64,000 nt of DNA, taken from Atopomonas hussainii (GTDB lineage: Bacteria > Pseudomonadota > Gammaproteobacteria > Pseudomonadales > Pseudomonadaceae). Under the pieces are notes generated by a model. The model searched no databases, was not told the origin of the DNA, and saw only the letters and a program-made list of their open reading frames with translations. Position numbers and translations under genes: made by a program. Positions within the stretch are counted from its first letter, which is position 1. Each line of letters starts with the position of its first letter. The stretch is taken from assembly GCF_900109735.1 (NCBI RefSeq), contig NZ_FOAS01000010.1, positions 1-64,000 of the forward strand. The letters are read 5' to 3'. Shown here piece after piece: positions 42,439 to 52,919 of the stretch.

Positions 42439-42965
42439 CAACCCTGAGCGCGCCAGCGGCGCCATAACCAATACACGGTGCCGAGCATTAGGCAGACGCC
42501 CATTAGCCGGGTAAAGCCGGCGATGCGGGTGTCGGCGGCTAGCATGCCCCACTGGCTGAAGATAAACGTCCAGTCGTGGTCGCCGCCGCCCACTAGGGGG
42601 AGTTGTTGGGCGCGGGCGTCGGCCATGTAGCGGCCAATGTTGAGCAGGTTTTCGCCCAGCCATACGCCGCTGATGGCAAACCCTAAGCTGTGTCTTTGGC
42701 GATAGAAGTGCACAGCAAAGACGCTGGGGAACAGCAGTTGCATTAAGGTGCCGCCATACACCATCAGGCCGCTGTGCAGTAGGCCGAACAGCGGGTGCCC
42801 GGCTTCATGCAGGGCGAGGTTGGCGTGGTCGAGTAGGAATACCCATTGCTCGCGGGTGGCGAAGTGTTGCCACGCTACATACAGCACGGCCAACGCCAGC
42901 CCGATCAGCGCCCTGCCAGAGACGCCTTGCCAGTGCTGGTTTGCTTCTTGGGTGTTGGCCTGCAT
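42438..42965 (-). CDS. Hypothetical membrane protein with HEAGH motif
   Basis: A 175-residue protein with about four or five hydrophobic segments. ALHEAGHPLFGLLHSG places an HExxH metal-binding motif (His53, Glu54, His57) at the start of a hydrophobic stretch, as in intramembrane or membrane-bound zinc metallopeptidases. A further candidate ligand region is GGGDHDW (126-132). I know no characterised homologue. It could be a small protease or only a structural mimic. It lies just upstream of the stop of rmuC on the same strand (rmuC ends 3 bp before it starts), so the two may be co-transcribed. Confidence 0.6.
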   Translation of the reverse strand: MQANTQEANQHWQGVSGRALIGLALAVLYVAWQHFATREQWVFLLDHANLALHEAGHPLFGLLHSGLMVYGGTLMQLLFPSVFAVHFYRQRHSLGFAISGVWLGENLLNIGRYMADARAQQLPLVGGGDHDWTFIFSQWGMLAADTRIAGFTRLMGVCLMLGTVYWLWRRWRAQG

Positions 42966-42968
42966 GGG

Positions 42969-44552
42969 TTAATCGTCGGCGCTTTCCAGTAGCGCTTCAC
43001 GTTCGCTGCGGGTCAGTTCTAGCTGGCCTTTTTCCACCCATTCTTCGCTAAGCTCGGCTTTCACCGACACGCCCAGTTCGCGGAATTCGCTGACTTGTTT
43101 GACCAAGTTGCCGGGGCCATTGACCAGCTGGCCGCAGGCTTTCTGGTAGGCGTCTTGGGCTTTTTCGAGGCTTTTGCCCACGGTGTCCATGCTGGTTAAG
43201 AAGGTGCGCAGCTTGTCGTACACCTTGGCGGCTTTGTCGGCTAGCTCGGCGGTGTGTTTGTTCTGTTCTTCAAAGCGCCATAGCTGACGCACGATGTTGA
43301 GGCTGGTAAGCAAGGTGGTTGGCGTAGCGACCAGCACATTTTGTTGCAAGGCCTTTTGGAACAGTTGCTCGTCGGCGCGCAGCGCTTCGACGAAGGCCGA
43401 TTCGATGGGGATAAACATAAACACCATCTCTGGCGAGTTAAGCCCCGGCAAATCGTAATAGTGGCGCTCGGACAGTTCGCGAATGCGCTCGCTGATGGCC
43501 TTCACATGCTCGCTGAGGGCCAGTGCGCGCTCGTTGTCGTCCTCGCTGTTCACATAGCGGGTGTAGGCGTTGAGCGACACCTTGGCGTCGATGATCAGGT
43601 GCTTGTCTTTGGGCAAGAACACCACGGCATCGGGGCGGCTGCGGCCTTCGCTGTGGCTCACGCTGAACTCGCGTTGGTAGTCGATGCCGGCACGCAGGCC
43701 AGAGCGTTCCAGCACGTTTTCCAGAATCAGTTCACCCCAGTTACCCTGCATTTTCTTTTGCCCGCGCAGCGCGGTGGCCAGTTGGTGGGCTTCTTCGGTG
43801 ATCTGCTGGTTGAGCGCCTTAAGGCCTTGCAGCTCGGCTTGTAGCGCGGCTTGCTGCTGGGTGTCTTTGTGGTGGATGTCTTCGACCTTCTGGCGAAAGC
43901 CGGTGATCTGCTCGCGGAAGGGTTTGAGCAAGGCGTCTAGCGATTGCTGGCTGTGCTGCGAGAAGGCTTGGCCTTTGGCCTCGAAGATTTGGTTGGCCAG
44001 TTGGTTGAACTCCAGCTTGAGCTGCTCGCGGCTTTCTTTAAGCAGTTGCTGCTGCTCGGTAAAGTGCTGCTGGCGTTGCTCAAGGGTGGTGTTCAGGGTG
44101 GCGTGTTCTTCGCGCAGCTGGGCCAGTTGTTGTTGGTTGTTAGCCAGTTGCGCCGCCTGTTGGCTGAGCTGCTCGCGCTGCTCTTGGCTGTGCTGCTGGG
44201 CGGCTTCGAGGGCCGCTTTGTGGCGTTCGGCCTGTTCGCTCACGCTGAGCAGGCGCTGTTGTAGTTGCTCCAGCTGACGTTGGCTGTGTTCCAGTTGCTG
44301 CCGTGCTTGGGCGTGCTGCTTGGCCTCGCTGCTCGCGCTGAGCTGTGCTTCGCGCAGCGTGAGATCTTGCTGGTGCAGGCGCTGATTAAGGCTGTCGGCC
44401 AATTGCTGCGCGGCGCTGAGTTGCTCGGCATGTTGGGCGGCGCGTTGTTGCTGTTGTTGGCGGGCATACAAGGCCATGCCGAGCGTGCCGAGCAACGCGC
44501 CGGCAAAGGCGCAGAGGGCAAACAGGGCTTCGAGGGGCAATTGCAGGGGCAT
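42969..44552 (-). CDS. rmuC: RmuC family DNA recombination protein
   Basis: A 527-residue protein. One N-terminal membrane segment (LFALCAFAGALLGTLGMALYA) is followed by a long Gln-rich coiled coil (about 30-200). The nuclease-like RmuC domain then has GNWGELILENVLERSGL, PDAVVFLPKDKHLIIDAKVSLNAY and PEMVFMFIPIESAF. RmuC limits certain DNA inversions and recombination events in E. coli. The PD-(D/E)xK-like core residues appear intact (PDAVV, IIDAKV). This is chromosomal backbone, unrelated to the T6SS cluster. Confidence 0.92.
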   Translation of the reverse strand: MPLQLPLEALFALCAFAGALLGTLGMALYARQQQQQRAAQHAEQLSAAQQLADSLNQRLHQQDLTLREAQLSASSEAKQHAQARQQLEHSQRQLEQLQQRLLSVSEQAERHKAALEAAQQHSQEQREQLSQQAAQLANNQQQLAQLREEHATLNTTLEQRQQHFTEQQQLLKESREQLKLEFNQLANQIFEAKGQAFSQHSQQSLDALLKPFREQITGFRQKVEDIHHKDTQQQAALQAELQGLKALNQQITEEAHQLATALRGQKKMQGNWGELILENVLERSGLRAGIDYQREFSVSHSEGRSRPDAVVFLPKDKHLIIDAKVSLNAYTRYVNSEDDNERALALSEHVKAISERIRELSERHYYDLPGLNSPEMVFMFIPIESAFVEALRADEQLFQKALQQNVLVATPTTLLTSLNIVRQLWRFEEQNKHTAELADKAAKVYDKLRTFLTSMDTVGKSLEKAQDAYQKACGQLVNGPGNLVKQVSEFRELGVSVKAELSEEWVEKGQLELTRSEREALLESADD

Positions 44553-44640
44553 GGCGGGGGTACTCTTGGTGGTTCTGCGGCAAGCCTAACATGCAGCGCG
44601 ACAGCGCGTGTCGCGCACCCGAGAGGGCAATCGGCAACGG

Positions 44641-45354
44641 TTAACGTTGCTGCGCGATTTGCTCGTTTAACGGCGCGGCGACGTGCGGGTTATGTCGGCC
44701 GATAGTGGCGGCAATCCGCGCATCGCGCTGGCGCTCGGCGTGGTCTACTGGGTCTTGCTTGGCCCAGGCGTTAAACAGTTGGCTTTGCTGGCGGCTAATC
44801 TGCAGCCCATAGCGATCGCGCATGTAAAAGTAGATGCGCGCGATGTCGCCGCGTTTATTGGCCGGAGGTTGAAAGCGGCGGGCTTTAAAGTCGATGCGAA
44901 TCGGGCAGGCGCCGTGCTGCGCGGGCGTGCTGGGCAGCATGGCAAAGCTGTAGTTGCTGCGGTCGCCATTCACCTCGCCAATCGCCGGCACCAGATTGTG
45001 CAGGTCGGCTTCCATCTGCCGGAAGCGGGCATCTTTACTGCAGGCTTTGCGTCCGCCGTGTTGCCAGCATTGCAGTTGATGGCCAAAGGCCCACGCCGGC
45101 ACTACGTGCTCCCACTCGATGCGTGCCGCGCGTTGGGCGTTTTTGCGCGGCGTATAACCACAACTTGCCCAGTCGGCACGCAGTTGTTTGCCGTTGTGTT
45201 TAATCGTGCAGGCGCAATAAAAGCTGCGTTGCCCTAACGCCAGCGCCAAGCTTGGCAGCAGCTTTTTGGCGGCATAAAAACTGCTCGGTTCGGCATAGGC
45301 AGGCAGGGCCAGCAATGCGCACAGGAGTAATCCACAACGGGAGCCAAACAACAT
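44641..45354 (-). CDS. endA: Endonuclease I (EndA), exported
   Basis: A 237-residue protein with a signal peptide ending ALPAYA. It carries the endonuclease I active-site block RIEWEHVVPAWAFGHQ with the catalytic His, then DLHNLVPAIGEVNGDRSNY with the metal-coordinating Asn residues. Paired Cys residues suggest a disulfide-stabilised periplasmic or secreted non-specific DNase. It is divergent from dctB, with only 45 bp between the two starts, so the promoters must overlap. Confidence 0.93.
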   Translation of the reverse strand: MLFGSRCGLLLCALLALPAYAEPSSFYAAKKLLPSLALALGQRSFYCACTIKHNGKQLRADWASCGYTPRKNAQRAARIEWEHVVPAWAFGHQLQCWQHGGRKACSKDARFRQMEADLHNLVPAIGEVNGDRSNYSFAMLPSTPAQHGACPIRIDFKARRFQPPANKRGDIARIYFYMRDRYGLQISRQQSQLFNAWAKQDPVDHAERQRDARIAATIGRHNPHVAAPLNEQIAQQR

Positions 45355-45399
45355 GGCAAAGGCCTTGGCGTAAGCAAAAGCGCGGCTTTTTAGCAGCCA

Positions 45400-47271
45400 A
45401 TGCGTTGTCCGGCAAGTGAGCCTGCTAAGCTTTTATTCCCTTCGGCCTTTTCGGTTGTTTGCCTGTTGAGCACCGTTATCCCCCGCCATATTCGTTGGCG
45501 CTCGCTGTTTTTGCTGGCGCTGTTGATGACCACCTTGCTGTGGCCGCTGAAATATTTTGCCGAGCGCTACTACCTTGAGCGGTTGATGGAGCAGCACCGG
45601 CAAACGCTGGATTTGTACGTGGCCAACTTGTTGGGCACCTTGCACCGCTTCGAGGTGTTGCCGCAGGCGCTGGTGCGGATGCCTGAGCTGCGCGCGCTGT
45701 TAATGGCCCCGCAGGCAGCGCCCACGCAGCGGCAGGTTAATCAGTTGTTGGCGCAGTTCGCCGCGCAAAGTCAGGCCGAAGCGGTGTATTTGATGGATGC
45801 GCGCGGCACCACGCTGGCGAGTTCCAACTGGCAAGAGGCTGACTCTTTTGTGGGGCGTAACTTCGGTTTTCGGCCGTATTTTCGCCAAGCCATGCAGGGG
45901 CAGCCAGGGCGCTTTTTTGGCTTGGGGGTGACGTCGGGGCGGCGAGGGTATTTCTTTGCCGCGCCGTTATTGAGCGATGCCGCCGGCACACCGCAAACCC
46001 TCGGCGTGTTGGCGGTGAAGGTCAATCTGGATGCCACCGAGGTGTTGTGGGGCAAAGGCCCAGAGCACTTTTTGGTCACCGATGAGCTGGGCGTGGTGAT
46101 TTTATCCTCGCGCGATGATTGGCGCTTTCACGCCACGCGCAGCCTGTCGCGTGTGGAGCAAGAGCTGATCGCCGCTCATCGCCCCTACGGCACGCCGTCG
46201 CCAGCGCCGCTGCAGTTAGACCACAGCCAGTGGCTCACCCAAGAACGCTTCTTAAAAGAGGTCGGCTGGACGGTCAGTATTCTGGCCCCGCAACGCTTGC
46301 TCAGCACGCCGGTGCGAGAGGCGCTGTTGACCGCGGCGGCCGTGCTGCTGGTGTTGCTGCTGGTGCTGGCGGTGTTGATCCAGCGCCGCCGGCATTATCT
46401 CGAGCACCAAGCGCAAGATGCGCGCGCGCGCCGCGAGCTGGAAATCCGCGTGCTGGAGCGCACCGCCGCGCTGGAAAGCCTCAACACCCGTTTGCGCGCC
46501 GAAGTGCACGAGCGCGAGCAAACCCAGCAAGCCTTAGTGCAAGCACAGGATGACCTCGTGCAGGCGGGCAAACTGTCGGCGCTGGGCACCATGAGTGCCA
46601 GCATCAGCCACGAACTTAACCAACCGTTGGGCGCCATCCGCAGTTATGCCGATAACGCGGGGCTGCTTTTGCAACAAGGGCGCACCGAGGCGGTCAGCGA
46701 CAACCTGCAGCAAATCAGCCAGCTCACCCAGCGCATGGCGCGCATCATCGCTCACCTAAAAGCCTATGCCCGTCACGAGGCGCCAAAGCCCGAGCCGGTA
46801 GAGCTGTGCAGCGCGCTGGATGATTCGCTGGTGCTGCTCGAGCGGCGGCTGAAAAAGCTCGGCATCACCGTGCAGCGCGACATCCCCGATACCCCGCTGT
46901 GGGTGCTGGCCGGCGACACGCGGCTGCGGCAGATCTTAGGCAACTTGCTCAGCAACGCGGTGGATGCGCTGGGCGAGCAACGCGGCGAGCGGCGCCTTTT
47001 TGTACGCATTCAGCAGCAAGGCGAACGCCTGCGGCTGATTTTGCGCGACAGTGGCCCAGGGTTTTCCGACGAAGCTTTGCAGCGCGCCCGCGAGGCGTTC
47101 TTTACCACCAAAGCGCGCGCCGAAGGCCTTGGTCTGGGCTTGGCGATTTGCGATACCCTGATCCGCGCCGTGGCTGGCGAACTTCAACTGGCCAATCATC
47201 CCGAGGGCGGCGCCCTCGTTACCCTGCAATTGCAATTGTGTACTGCCCCCGTAAGAGAGCCTGAGGCATGA
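45400..47271 (+). CDS. dctB: DctB, C4-dicarboxylate sensor histidine kinase
   Basis: A 623-residue sensor kinase: a first membrane segment near 35-50, a periplasmic double-PDC sensor domain, a second membrane segment near 305-325, a short coiled coil and a kinase core with ASISHELNQPLGAI (phospho-His), NLLSNAVDAL, RDSGPGF and GLGLGLAI. It should sense succinate, fumarate or malate and phosphorylate DctD. The true start is unsure: the ATG at 45400 has no good ribosome site, and a TTG at 45466 (reading LSTVIPRHIRW) would give a more usual length. dctD overlaps its end by four bases. Confidence 0.92.
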   Translation: MRCPASEPAKLLFPSAFSVVCLLSTVIPRHIRWRSLFLLALLMTTLLWPLKYFAERYYLERLMEQHRQTLDLYVANLLGTLHRFEVLPQALVRMPELRALLMAPQAAPTQRQVNQLLAQFAAQSQAEAVYLMDARGTTLASSNWQEADSFVGRNFGFRPYFRQAMQGQPGRFFGLGVTSGRRGYFFAAPLLSDAAGTPQTLGVLAVKVNLDATEVLWGKGPEHFLVTDELGVVILSSRDDWRFHATRSLSRVEQELIAAHRPYGTPSPAPLQLDHSQWLTQERFLKEVGWTVSILAPQRLLSTPVREALLTAAAVLLVLLLVLAVLIQRRRHYLEHQAQDARARRELEIRVLERTAALESLNTRLRAEVHEREQTQQALVQAQDDLVQAGKLSALGTMSASISHELNQPLGAIRSYADNAGLLLQQGRTEAVSDNLQQISQLTQRMARIIAHLKAYARHEAPKPEPVELCSALDDSLVLLERRLKKLGITVQRDIPDTPLWVLAGDTRLRQILGNLLSNAVDALGEQRGERRLFVRIQQQGERLRLILRDSGPGFSDEALQRAREAFFTTKARAEGLGLGLAICDTLIRAVAGELQLANHPEGGALVTLQLQLCTAPVREPEA

Positions 47272-48617
47272 CGCCGATAGACCGCGTATTACTGATCGAC
47301 GACGACCCTGACCTGCGCCGCGCGCTAACCCAAACCCTCGAATTGGCCGGCTTTAGCGTAGAAAGCCGGGGCAGCGCCGAAGGGCTGTTGGCGCAGCTCG
47401 ATCACATGGATTTGGGCGTGATTGTCAGCGACATTCGCATGTCGGGGATGGATGGCATGCAACTCTTGGGCGCCTTGCAGCAACGCGACCCTGCCTTGCC
47501 GGTGATTTTGATCACCGGCCATGGCGACATCGCCTTGGCGGTTGAGGCGATGAAAAACGGCGCATTCGATTTTCTCGAAAAACCCTTCGCCAGCGAGCAA
47601 TTGGTCGACCGAGTGAAGCGTGCGCTAGAGCAGCGTGCTTTGGTGCTGGAAAACCGCCAGCTGCGCTTACAGCTGGCCGAGCAGAGCGGTTTGGGCGCAC
47701 GTTTGATTGGCCAGTCGGCAGGCATGCAGCGCTTGCGTCAGCAGCTCGGCGCCTTGGCGGCCACCCATGCCGATGTGCTGATTCTGGGCGAAACCGGTAC
47801 CGGCAAAGAGGTGGTGGCGCGTGCGCTGCACGACTTGTCGCCGCGCCGCGCGGCGCCGTTTGTGGCGATTAATGCCGGCGCTTTGGCGGAGTCGGTGGTG
47901 GAAAGCGAGCTATTCGGCCACGAGCCGGGCGCTTTCACCGGCGCCAATAAACGCCGCATCGGCAAGTTTGAGTTCGCCAACGGCGGCACGGTGTTCTTGG
48001 ATGAAATCGAAAGCATGACGCTCGAGGTGCAGGTCAAACTGCTGCGCCTGCTGCAAGAGCGTGCCGTCGAACGGGTCGGCGGCAATCAGCTGATTGCGCT
48101 GGATATCCGCATTATCGCCGCAAGCAAAGAAGACCTGCGCCAAGCCGCCGATGAAGGTCGCTTTCGCGCCGACTTGTATTACCGCCTGAATGTTGCCGCA
48201 CTGGCGATTCCACCGCTTAAGCAGCGCGGCGATGACATCCTGCTGTTGTTTAAGCACTTCGGCCAACGCGCCGCCGAGCGTTATCAGCTGGCCTTGCCAG
48301 AGCTCAACGCTGCCGAGCGCGCCGCGCTACTGGGCCACGACTGGCCGGGTAACGTGCGCGAGCTGCAAAACTGCGCCGAGCGCTTTGCCTTGGGGCTGGG
48401 CTTAGTGATCGGCAGTCACAGCGCGCCGGAGCTACCGACAGCCGATGGCCAAGGCTTGGCCGCACGGGTTGAAGCGTTTGAAAAAGCCCTGATCGAAACG
48501 GAGCTGCTGCGCGGCCATAACAGCCTGAAGGCCATGGCCGAGGCGCTGAATATTCCGCGTAAAACCCTGCACGACAAACTGCGCAAGCACGGCTTGCAGT
48601 TTGCCGACGAGGATTAG
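47268..48617 (+). CDS. dctD: DctD, sigma-54-dependent C4-dicarboxylate response regulator
   Basis: A 449-residue NtrC-type regulator. The receiver domain has DDDP (11-14), the phospho-acceptor Asp55 in VSDIRMSGMDG and EKPF (104-107). The AAA+ domain has GETGTGKE (174-181), GAFTGANK and TVFLDEIESM. The C-terminal Fis-type helix-turn-helix reads LKAMAEALNIPRKTLHDKL. Phosphorylated by DctB it should activate sigma-54 transcription of the dctPQM operon directly downstream, where a -24/-12 promoter is visible. Confidence 0.95.
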   Translation: MTPIDRVLLIDDDPDLRRALTQTLELAGFSVESRGSAEGLLAQLDHMDLGVIVSDIRMSGMDGMQLLGALQQRDPALPVILITGHGDIALAVEAMKNGAFDFLEKPFASEQLVDRVKRALEQRALVLENRQLRLQLAEQSGLGARLIGQSAGMQRLRQQLGALAATHADVLILGETGTGKEVVARALHDLSPRRAAPFVAINAGALAESVVESELFGHEPGAFTGANKRRIGKFEFANGGTVFLDEIESMTLEVQVKLLRLLQERAVERVGGNQLIALDIRIIAASKEDLRQAADEGRFRADLYYRLNVAALAIPPLKQRGDDILLLFKHFGQRAAERYQLALPELNAAERAALLGHDWPGNVRELQNCAERFALGLGLVIGSHSAPELPTADGQGLAARVEAFEKALIETELLRGHNSLKAMAEALNIPRKTLHDKLRKHGLQFADED

Positions 48618-48788
48618 CCAACGCGCTGCACCGCTCTGCGTGCAGCTTGTCGCTTACCCTGCTGAACGCTGAATAGCGTTGGCGGTTTTCCGCCACGCTG
48701 CGCGCATCGCTTTGGCGAGCTTTCGCCATGCCTGTTCAAGGTTTTCTATGAAATCCTAATTAATTCAATGGGTTGGGTGGATTAATAA

Positions 48789-49868
<1,080 letters not shown>

Positions 49869-49886
49869 GCCGTTATCTGTGACTAA

Positions 49887-49912
49887 CCGAGTGCCTGTTT
49901 GTGGGCACTCGG
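49887..49912 (+). promoter_or_regulatory. Intercistronic stem-loop between dctP and dctQ
   Basis: CCGAGTGCC and GGCACTCGG form a perfect 9-bp stem with an 8-base loop, 18 bp after the dctP stop. No T-tract follows, so it more probably protects the dctP message or slows read-through than ends transcription. Differential expression of TRAP subunits by such structures is plausible but not shown. Confidence 0.6.
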
Positions 49913-49945
49913 CATAACGATAAAAATCACTTTGCGGAGCCTGCC

Positions 49946-50575
49946 ATGAGCGCCCTGATGCGCGTCTGGAACCATTTCGAAGAAGCGGCGATTGCTTTCT
50001 TGCTCGGTGCCATGACGCTGGTGACCTGCACCTACGTGTTACTCAACAACCTCTACACCGTGTTTTATTGGCTGGCTGATCGCTGGGAAGGCGCTAGCGA
50101 GCTGATGTTCGCCATCGGCGATTTCATCATCGGTTATGCTCAAGCGATGACCTGGAGCCCGGCGCTGACCAAAGCGTTGTTTGGCTGGCTGATCTTTTTG
50201 GGCATGGCCTATGGAGTGCGCACCGCTGGGCATATCGGCGTGGATGCGCTGGTCAAGCTGGCCCCGCGTGGCCTGCAAAAAGTGCTCGGTTTAATCGCCG
50301 TGTGCGCCTGTATCGCTTACAGCCTGCTGATGGCCAGTGGCAGCTATGCCTGGGTCAGCGTGCTGTTTAAGGCCGGCATTGGCGCTGAAGACCTCGACCA
50401 CTTTGGCATTCTGCAAGGCCATATCGCGCTGATCGTGCCGTTTGGCTTTGGCCTGATGGCGCTGCGTTTTGGCGAAATCCTCCTGCGTATTGTGCGTAAC
50501 GAACAGACCGGCCTGGGCCTTGCCGATGAAGCCGCCGACGCGCTTAAGCACATGGACGAGGAGGCCAAACCATGA
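49946..50575 (+). CDS. dctQ: DctQ, TRAP transporter small permease subunit
   Basis: A 209-residue membrane protein with four predicted helices (AIAFLLGAMTLVTCTYVLL, a second near ALFGWLIFLGMAYGVRTAGHIGVD, a third, and one near LIVPFGFGLMALRFGE). GHIGVDALV is the conserved DctQ motif. It pairs with DctM to form the sodium-driven import channel. The ATG at 49946 follows GCGGAG; an upstream in-frame GTG lies in the stem-loop and is rejected. It overlaps dctM by four bases. Confidence 0.93.
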   Translation: MSALMRVWNHFEEAAIAFLLGAMTLVTCTYVLLNNLYTVFYWLADRWEGASELMFAIGDFIIGYAQAMTWSPALTKALFGWLIFLGMAYGVRTAGHIGVDALVKLAPRGLQKVLGLIAVCACIAYSLLMASGSYAWVSVLFKAGIGAEDLDHFGILQGHIALIVPFGFGLMALRFGEILLRIVRNEQTGLGLADEAADALKHMDEEAKP

Positions 50576-51855
50576 CCATCGCCTTCCTGTTTATCTGCCT
50601 GTTTACCTTGATGCTGATCGGCGTGCCGATTGCCATCTCGTTGGGCTTATCCGGCGCGGCGACCATCTTGCTGTTCAGTGAAGACTCCGTGCGTTCGCTG
50701 GCCATCAAGCTGTTCGAAACCAGCGAGCACTACACCTTGCTGGCCATTCCGTTCTTCCTCTTGGCTGGCGCCTTTATGACCACCGGCGGCGTGGCGCGGC
50801 GTTTGATCGACTTCGCCAACGCCAGCGTGGGGCATATTCGCGGCGGCTTGGCGATTGCTGCGGTGATGGCCTGCATGCTGTTTGCCGCGCTATCTGGCTC
50901 CAGCCCCGCCACCGTAGCGGCGGTGGGCTCGATTGCGATTGCCGGCATGGTGCGCTCGGGGTACCCGCAGGCGTTTGGCGCCGGCATTGTCAGTACCGCC
51001 GGCACGCTGGGGATTTTGATTCCGCCGTCGATTGTCATGGTGGTGTACGCCGCCGCCACAGAAAGCTCTGTCGGTAAGCTGTTTATGGCTGGCGTGGTGC
51101 CGGGTCTGTTGCTGGGCTTGATGCTGATGGTGGCGATCTATGTGATCGCGCGGAAGAAGAACCTGCCCGCGTTGCCACGTGCCAGCTTGCGCCAGTGGCT
51201 ATCCAGCGGCCGCCGTGCGCTGTGGGGCTTGCTGCTGATGGTGATCATCTTGGGCGGCATTTATTCCGGCATGTTCACCCCCACCGAAGCGGCGGCGGTG
51301 TCGGCAGTGTATGCGGCGATCATCGCGCTGTTTGTCTACAAAGACATGCGCGTGCGCGAATGCCCTAAGGTGCTGCTGGATGCCGGCAAGCTGACCATCA
51401 TGCTGATGTTTATCATCGCCAACGCCATGCTGTTTGCTCATGTGCTGACCACCGAGCAAATTCCCCAGACCATCGCCGCCAGCGTGGTGGAAATGGGCCT
51501 GTCGCCGTGGATGTTTCTGCTGCTGGTGAACGTGCTGCTGTTGATTGCCGGCAACTTTATGGAGCCCTCGGCGATCATCTTGATTCTGGCGCCGATTCTG
51601 TTCCCGATTGCCATGGAGCTGGGCATCGACCCGATTCACCTCGGCGTGATCATGGTGGTGAACATGGAAATCGGCATGCTCACCCCGCCGGTTGGGCTCA
51701 ACCTGTTTGTCACTAGCGCCGTCACCGGCATGAGCCTGCCGGCCACTATTCGCGCCGCTGCGCCGTGGCTGGTGCTGCTGCTGGGCTTCTTGGTGGTGGT
51801 GACTTATGTGCCGGCGGTGTCGCTGTGGCTGCCCAATGCGTTGGGTATGCCGTAA
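50572..51855 (+). CDS. dctM: DctM, TRAP transporter large permease subunit
   Basis: A 427-residue polytopic protein of the usual DctM length with about twelve hydrophobic segments. Recognisable blocks are IPFFLLAGAFMTTGGVARRL, LSGSSPATVAAVGSIAIAGM and MLTPPVGLNLFV, which line the ion and substrate pathway. It moves C4-dicarboxylate handed over by DctP using the sodium gradient. Translationally coupled to dctQ by ATGA overlap. It is the last gene of the operon, followed by a strong terminator. Confidence 0.95.
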   Translation: MTIAFLFICLFTLMLIGVPIAISLGLSGAATILLFSEDSVRSLAIKLFETSEHYTLLAIPFFLLAGAFMTTGGVARRLIDFANASVGHIRGGLAIAAVMACMLFAALSGSSPATVAAVGSIAIAGMVRSGYPQAFGAGIVSTAGTLGILIPPSIVMVVYAAATESSVGKLFMAGVVPGLLLGLMLMVAIYVIARKKNLPALPRASLRQWLSSGRRALWGLLLMVIILGGIYSGMFTPTEAAAVSAVYAAIIALFVYKDMRVRECPKVLLDAGKLTIMLMFIIANAMLFAHVLTTEQIPQTIAASVVEMGLSPWMFLLLVNVLLLIAGNFMEPSAIILILAPILFPIAMELGIDPIHLGVIMVVNMEIGMLTPPVGLNLFVTSAVTGMSLPATIRAAAPWLVLLLGFLVVVTYVPAVSLWLPNALGMP

Positions 51856-51918
51856 GGCGGGTGATTGATTGCCTCCTGAGCCGTTTCTCTCGTGGGTCGC
51901 AAGACCACACTTCTCTCC

Positions 51919-51942
51919 CCGGGCGTAAGCCCGGTTTTTTTT
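51919..51942 (+). terminator. Rho-independent terminator of dctPQM
   Basis: CCGGGC and GCCCGG enclose a GTAA tetraloop and are followed by eight T residues, a textbook intrinsic terminator 64 bp after the dctM stop. It also touches the end of the convergent EamA gene. Confidence 0.92.
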
Positions 51943-52903
51943 ATTCTGGCGCGGCTGCCGGGTGAATCAGCGCTTTGCGTTTGCGCGGCCAACTAAAGCC
52001 TGCCGGGCGGTTGCATAGGTAGATGCCAGCAATGGCAATCGCGCCGCCGATGGCAATCAGCAGGTTGATCTGCTCACCGAGCAGCAGCACGCTGAGCAGC
52101 ACCGCACTTAACGGGTTTAAGGCGATAAACGCGCCGCTGCGCATCGCGCCAATGCGCGCAATGGCGGCGTAATACCAGATATATGCCAGCGCCGAGCCGA
52201 GCACGCCCAAATAGGCCAAGCTGAGCCACTGCGCCGCGCTGATCTGGCCAAGCAGGCTGACGGTTAATTCGCCTTGCCACCACGCGCAGGCCAGCAGCAT
52301 GGCGCTACCGGCGAAGATGGAAAAACTCACGGTAAACAGCGGGCCAATGCTGGCGGTCATCGGCCGGGCGCACACGGTGTAAATCGTCCAACTGGCTACG
52401 CAGCCTAAAATCAGCAACTCGCCTTGCCCGGCCCCCCAGGTGGAGCCGAGCGCGTTGGGGTCGCGGCTGATGATCACCAGCATGGCGCCGACAATGCAGG
52501 CGGCAATGCCGCTGAGCTTGAGCGGGCTGAGTTGCTCGCGGTACAGCAGCCATGCCAGTAAGGCGATGCCGGCGGGGTTGAGGGCGACAATCAGCGAAGC
52601 GCGCGAGGCGCTGATTTGGCTTAAGCCGTAAAAGAAACACAGGTTATAGGCGAAGATGCCCACCAGCCCCAAAGCGCAGACTTGCGCCGTTTGCCGCCAA
52701 TTCAGGCGCGGCCAAGGTTGGCGGTGCACCAACAGTAAGAACCCCAGCAAGGTTAGGCTGGCCAGCATAAAACGCAGCGCTGCGGCGGCCATGGCGGGTA
52801 ACTCTGGCCCCAAAAAGCGCCCGGCGACAAAGGTGCCGCCCCACAGGCAGGCCACCAAAGTCAGTTGCAGGTAGGTTTTAAAGTCGCCGGGTAAAACGGG
52901 CAT
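51941..52903 (-). CDS. EamA-family (DMT) transporter
   Basis: A 320-residue protein with ten predicted helices in two EamA repeats; LACLWGGTFVAGRFL-like and WASALAYIWYYAAI-like segments are typical of drug/metabolite exporters. The substrate cannot be told from sequence. I chose the ATG at 52903 (MPVLPGDFKTYLQLTL) because it starts just before the first helix; an ATG at 52954 adds 17 residues and lies inside the preceding gene. It follows the TTC38-like gene on the same strand with a gap of only 16 bp. Confidence 0.85.
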   Translation of the reverse strand: MPVLPGDFKTYLQLTLVACLWGGTFVAGRFLGPELPAMAAAALRFMLASLTLLGFLLLVHRQPWPRLNWRQTAQVCALGLVGIFAYNLCFFYGLSQISASRASLIVALNPAGIALLAWLLYREQLSPLKLSGIAACIVGAMLVIISRDPNALGSTWGAGQGELLILGCVASWTIYTVCARPMTASIGPLFTVSFSIFAGSAMLLACAWWQGELTVSLLGQISAAQWLSLAYLGVLGSALAYIWYYAAIARIGAMRSGAFIALNPLSAVLLSVLLLGEQINLLIAIGGAIAIAGIYLCNRPAGFSWPRKRKALIHPAAAPE

Positions 52904-52919
52904 AGGCGTCACCAATACG

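Noticed and set aside
48625-48660. GCTGCA / TGCAGC hairpin after dctD as a terminator
   Set aside because: The stem is only six bases and no T-tract follows, so termination is not supported.
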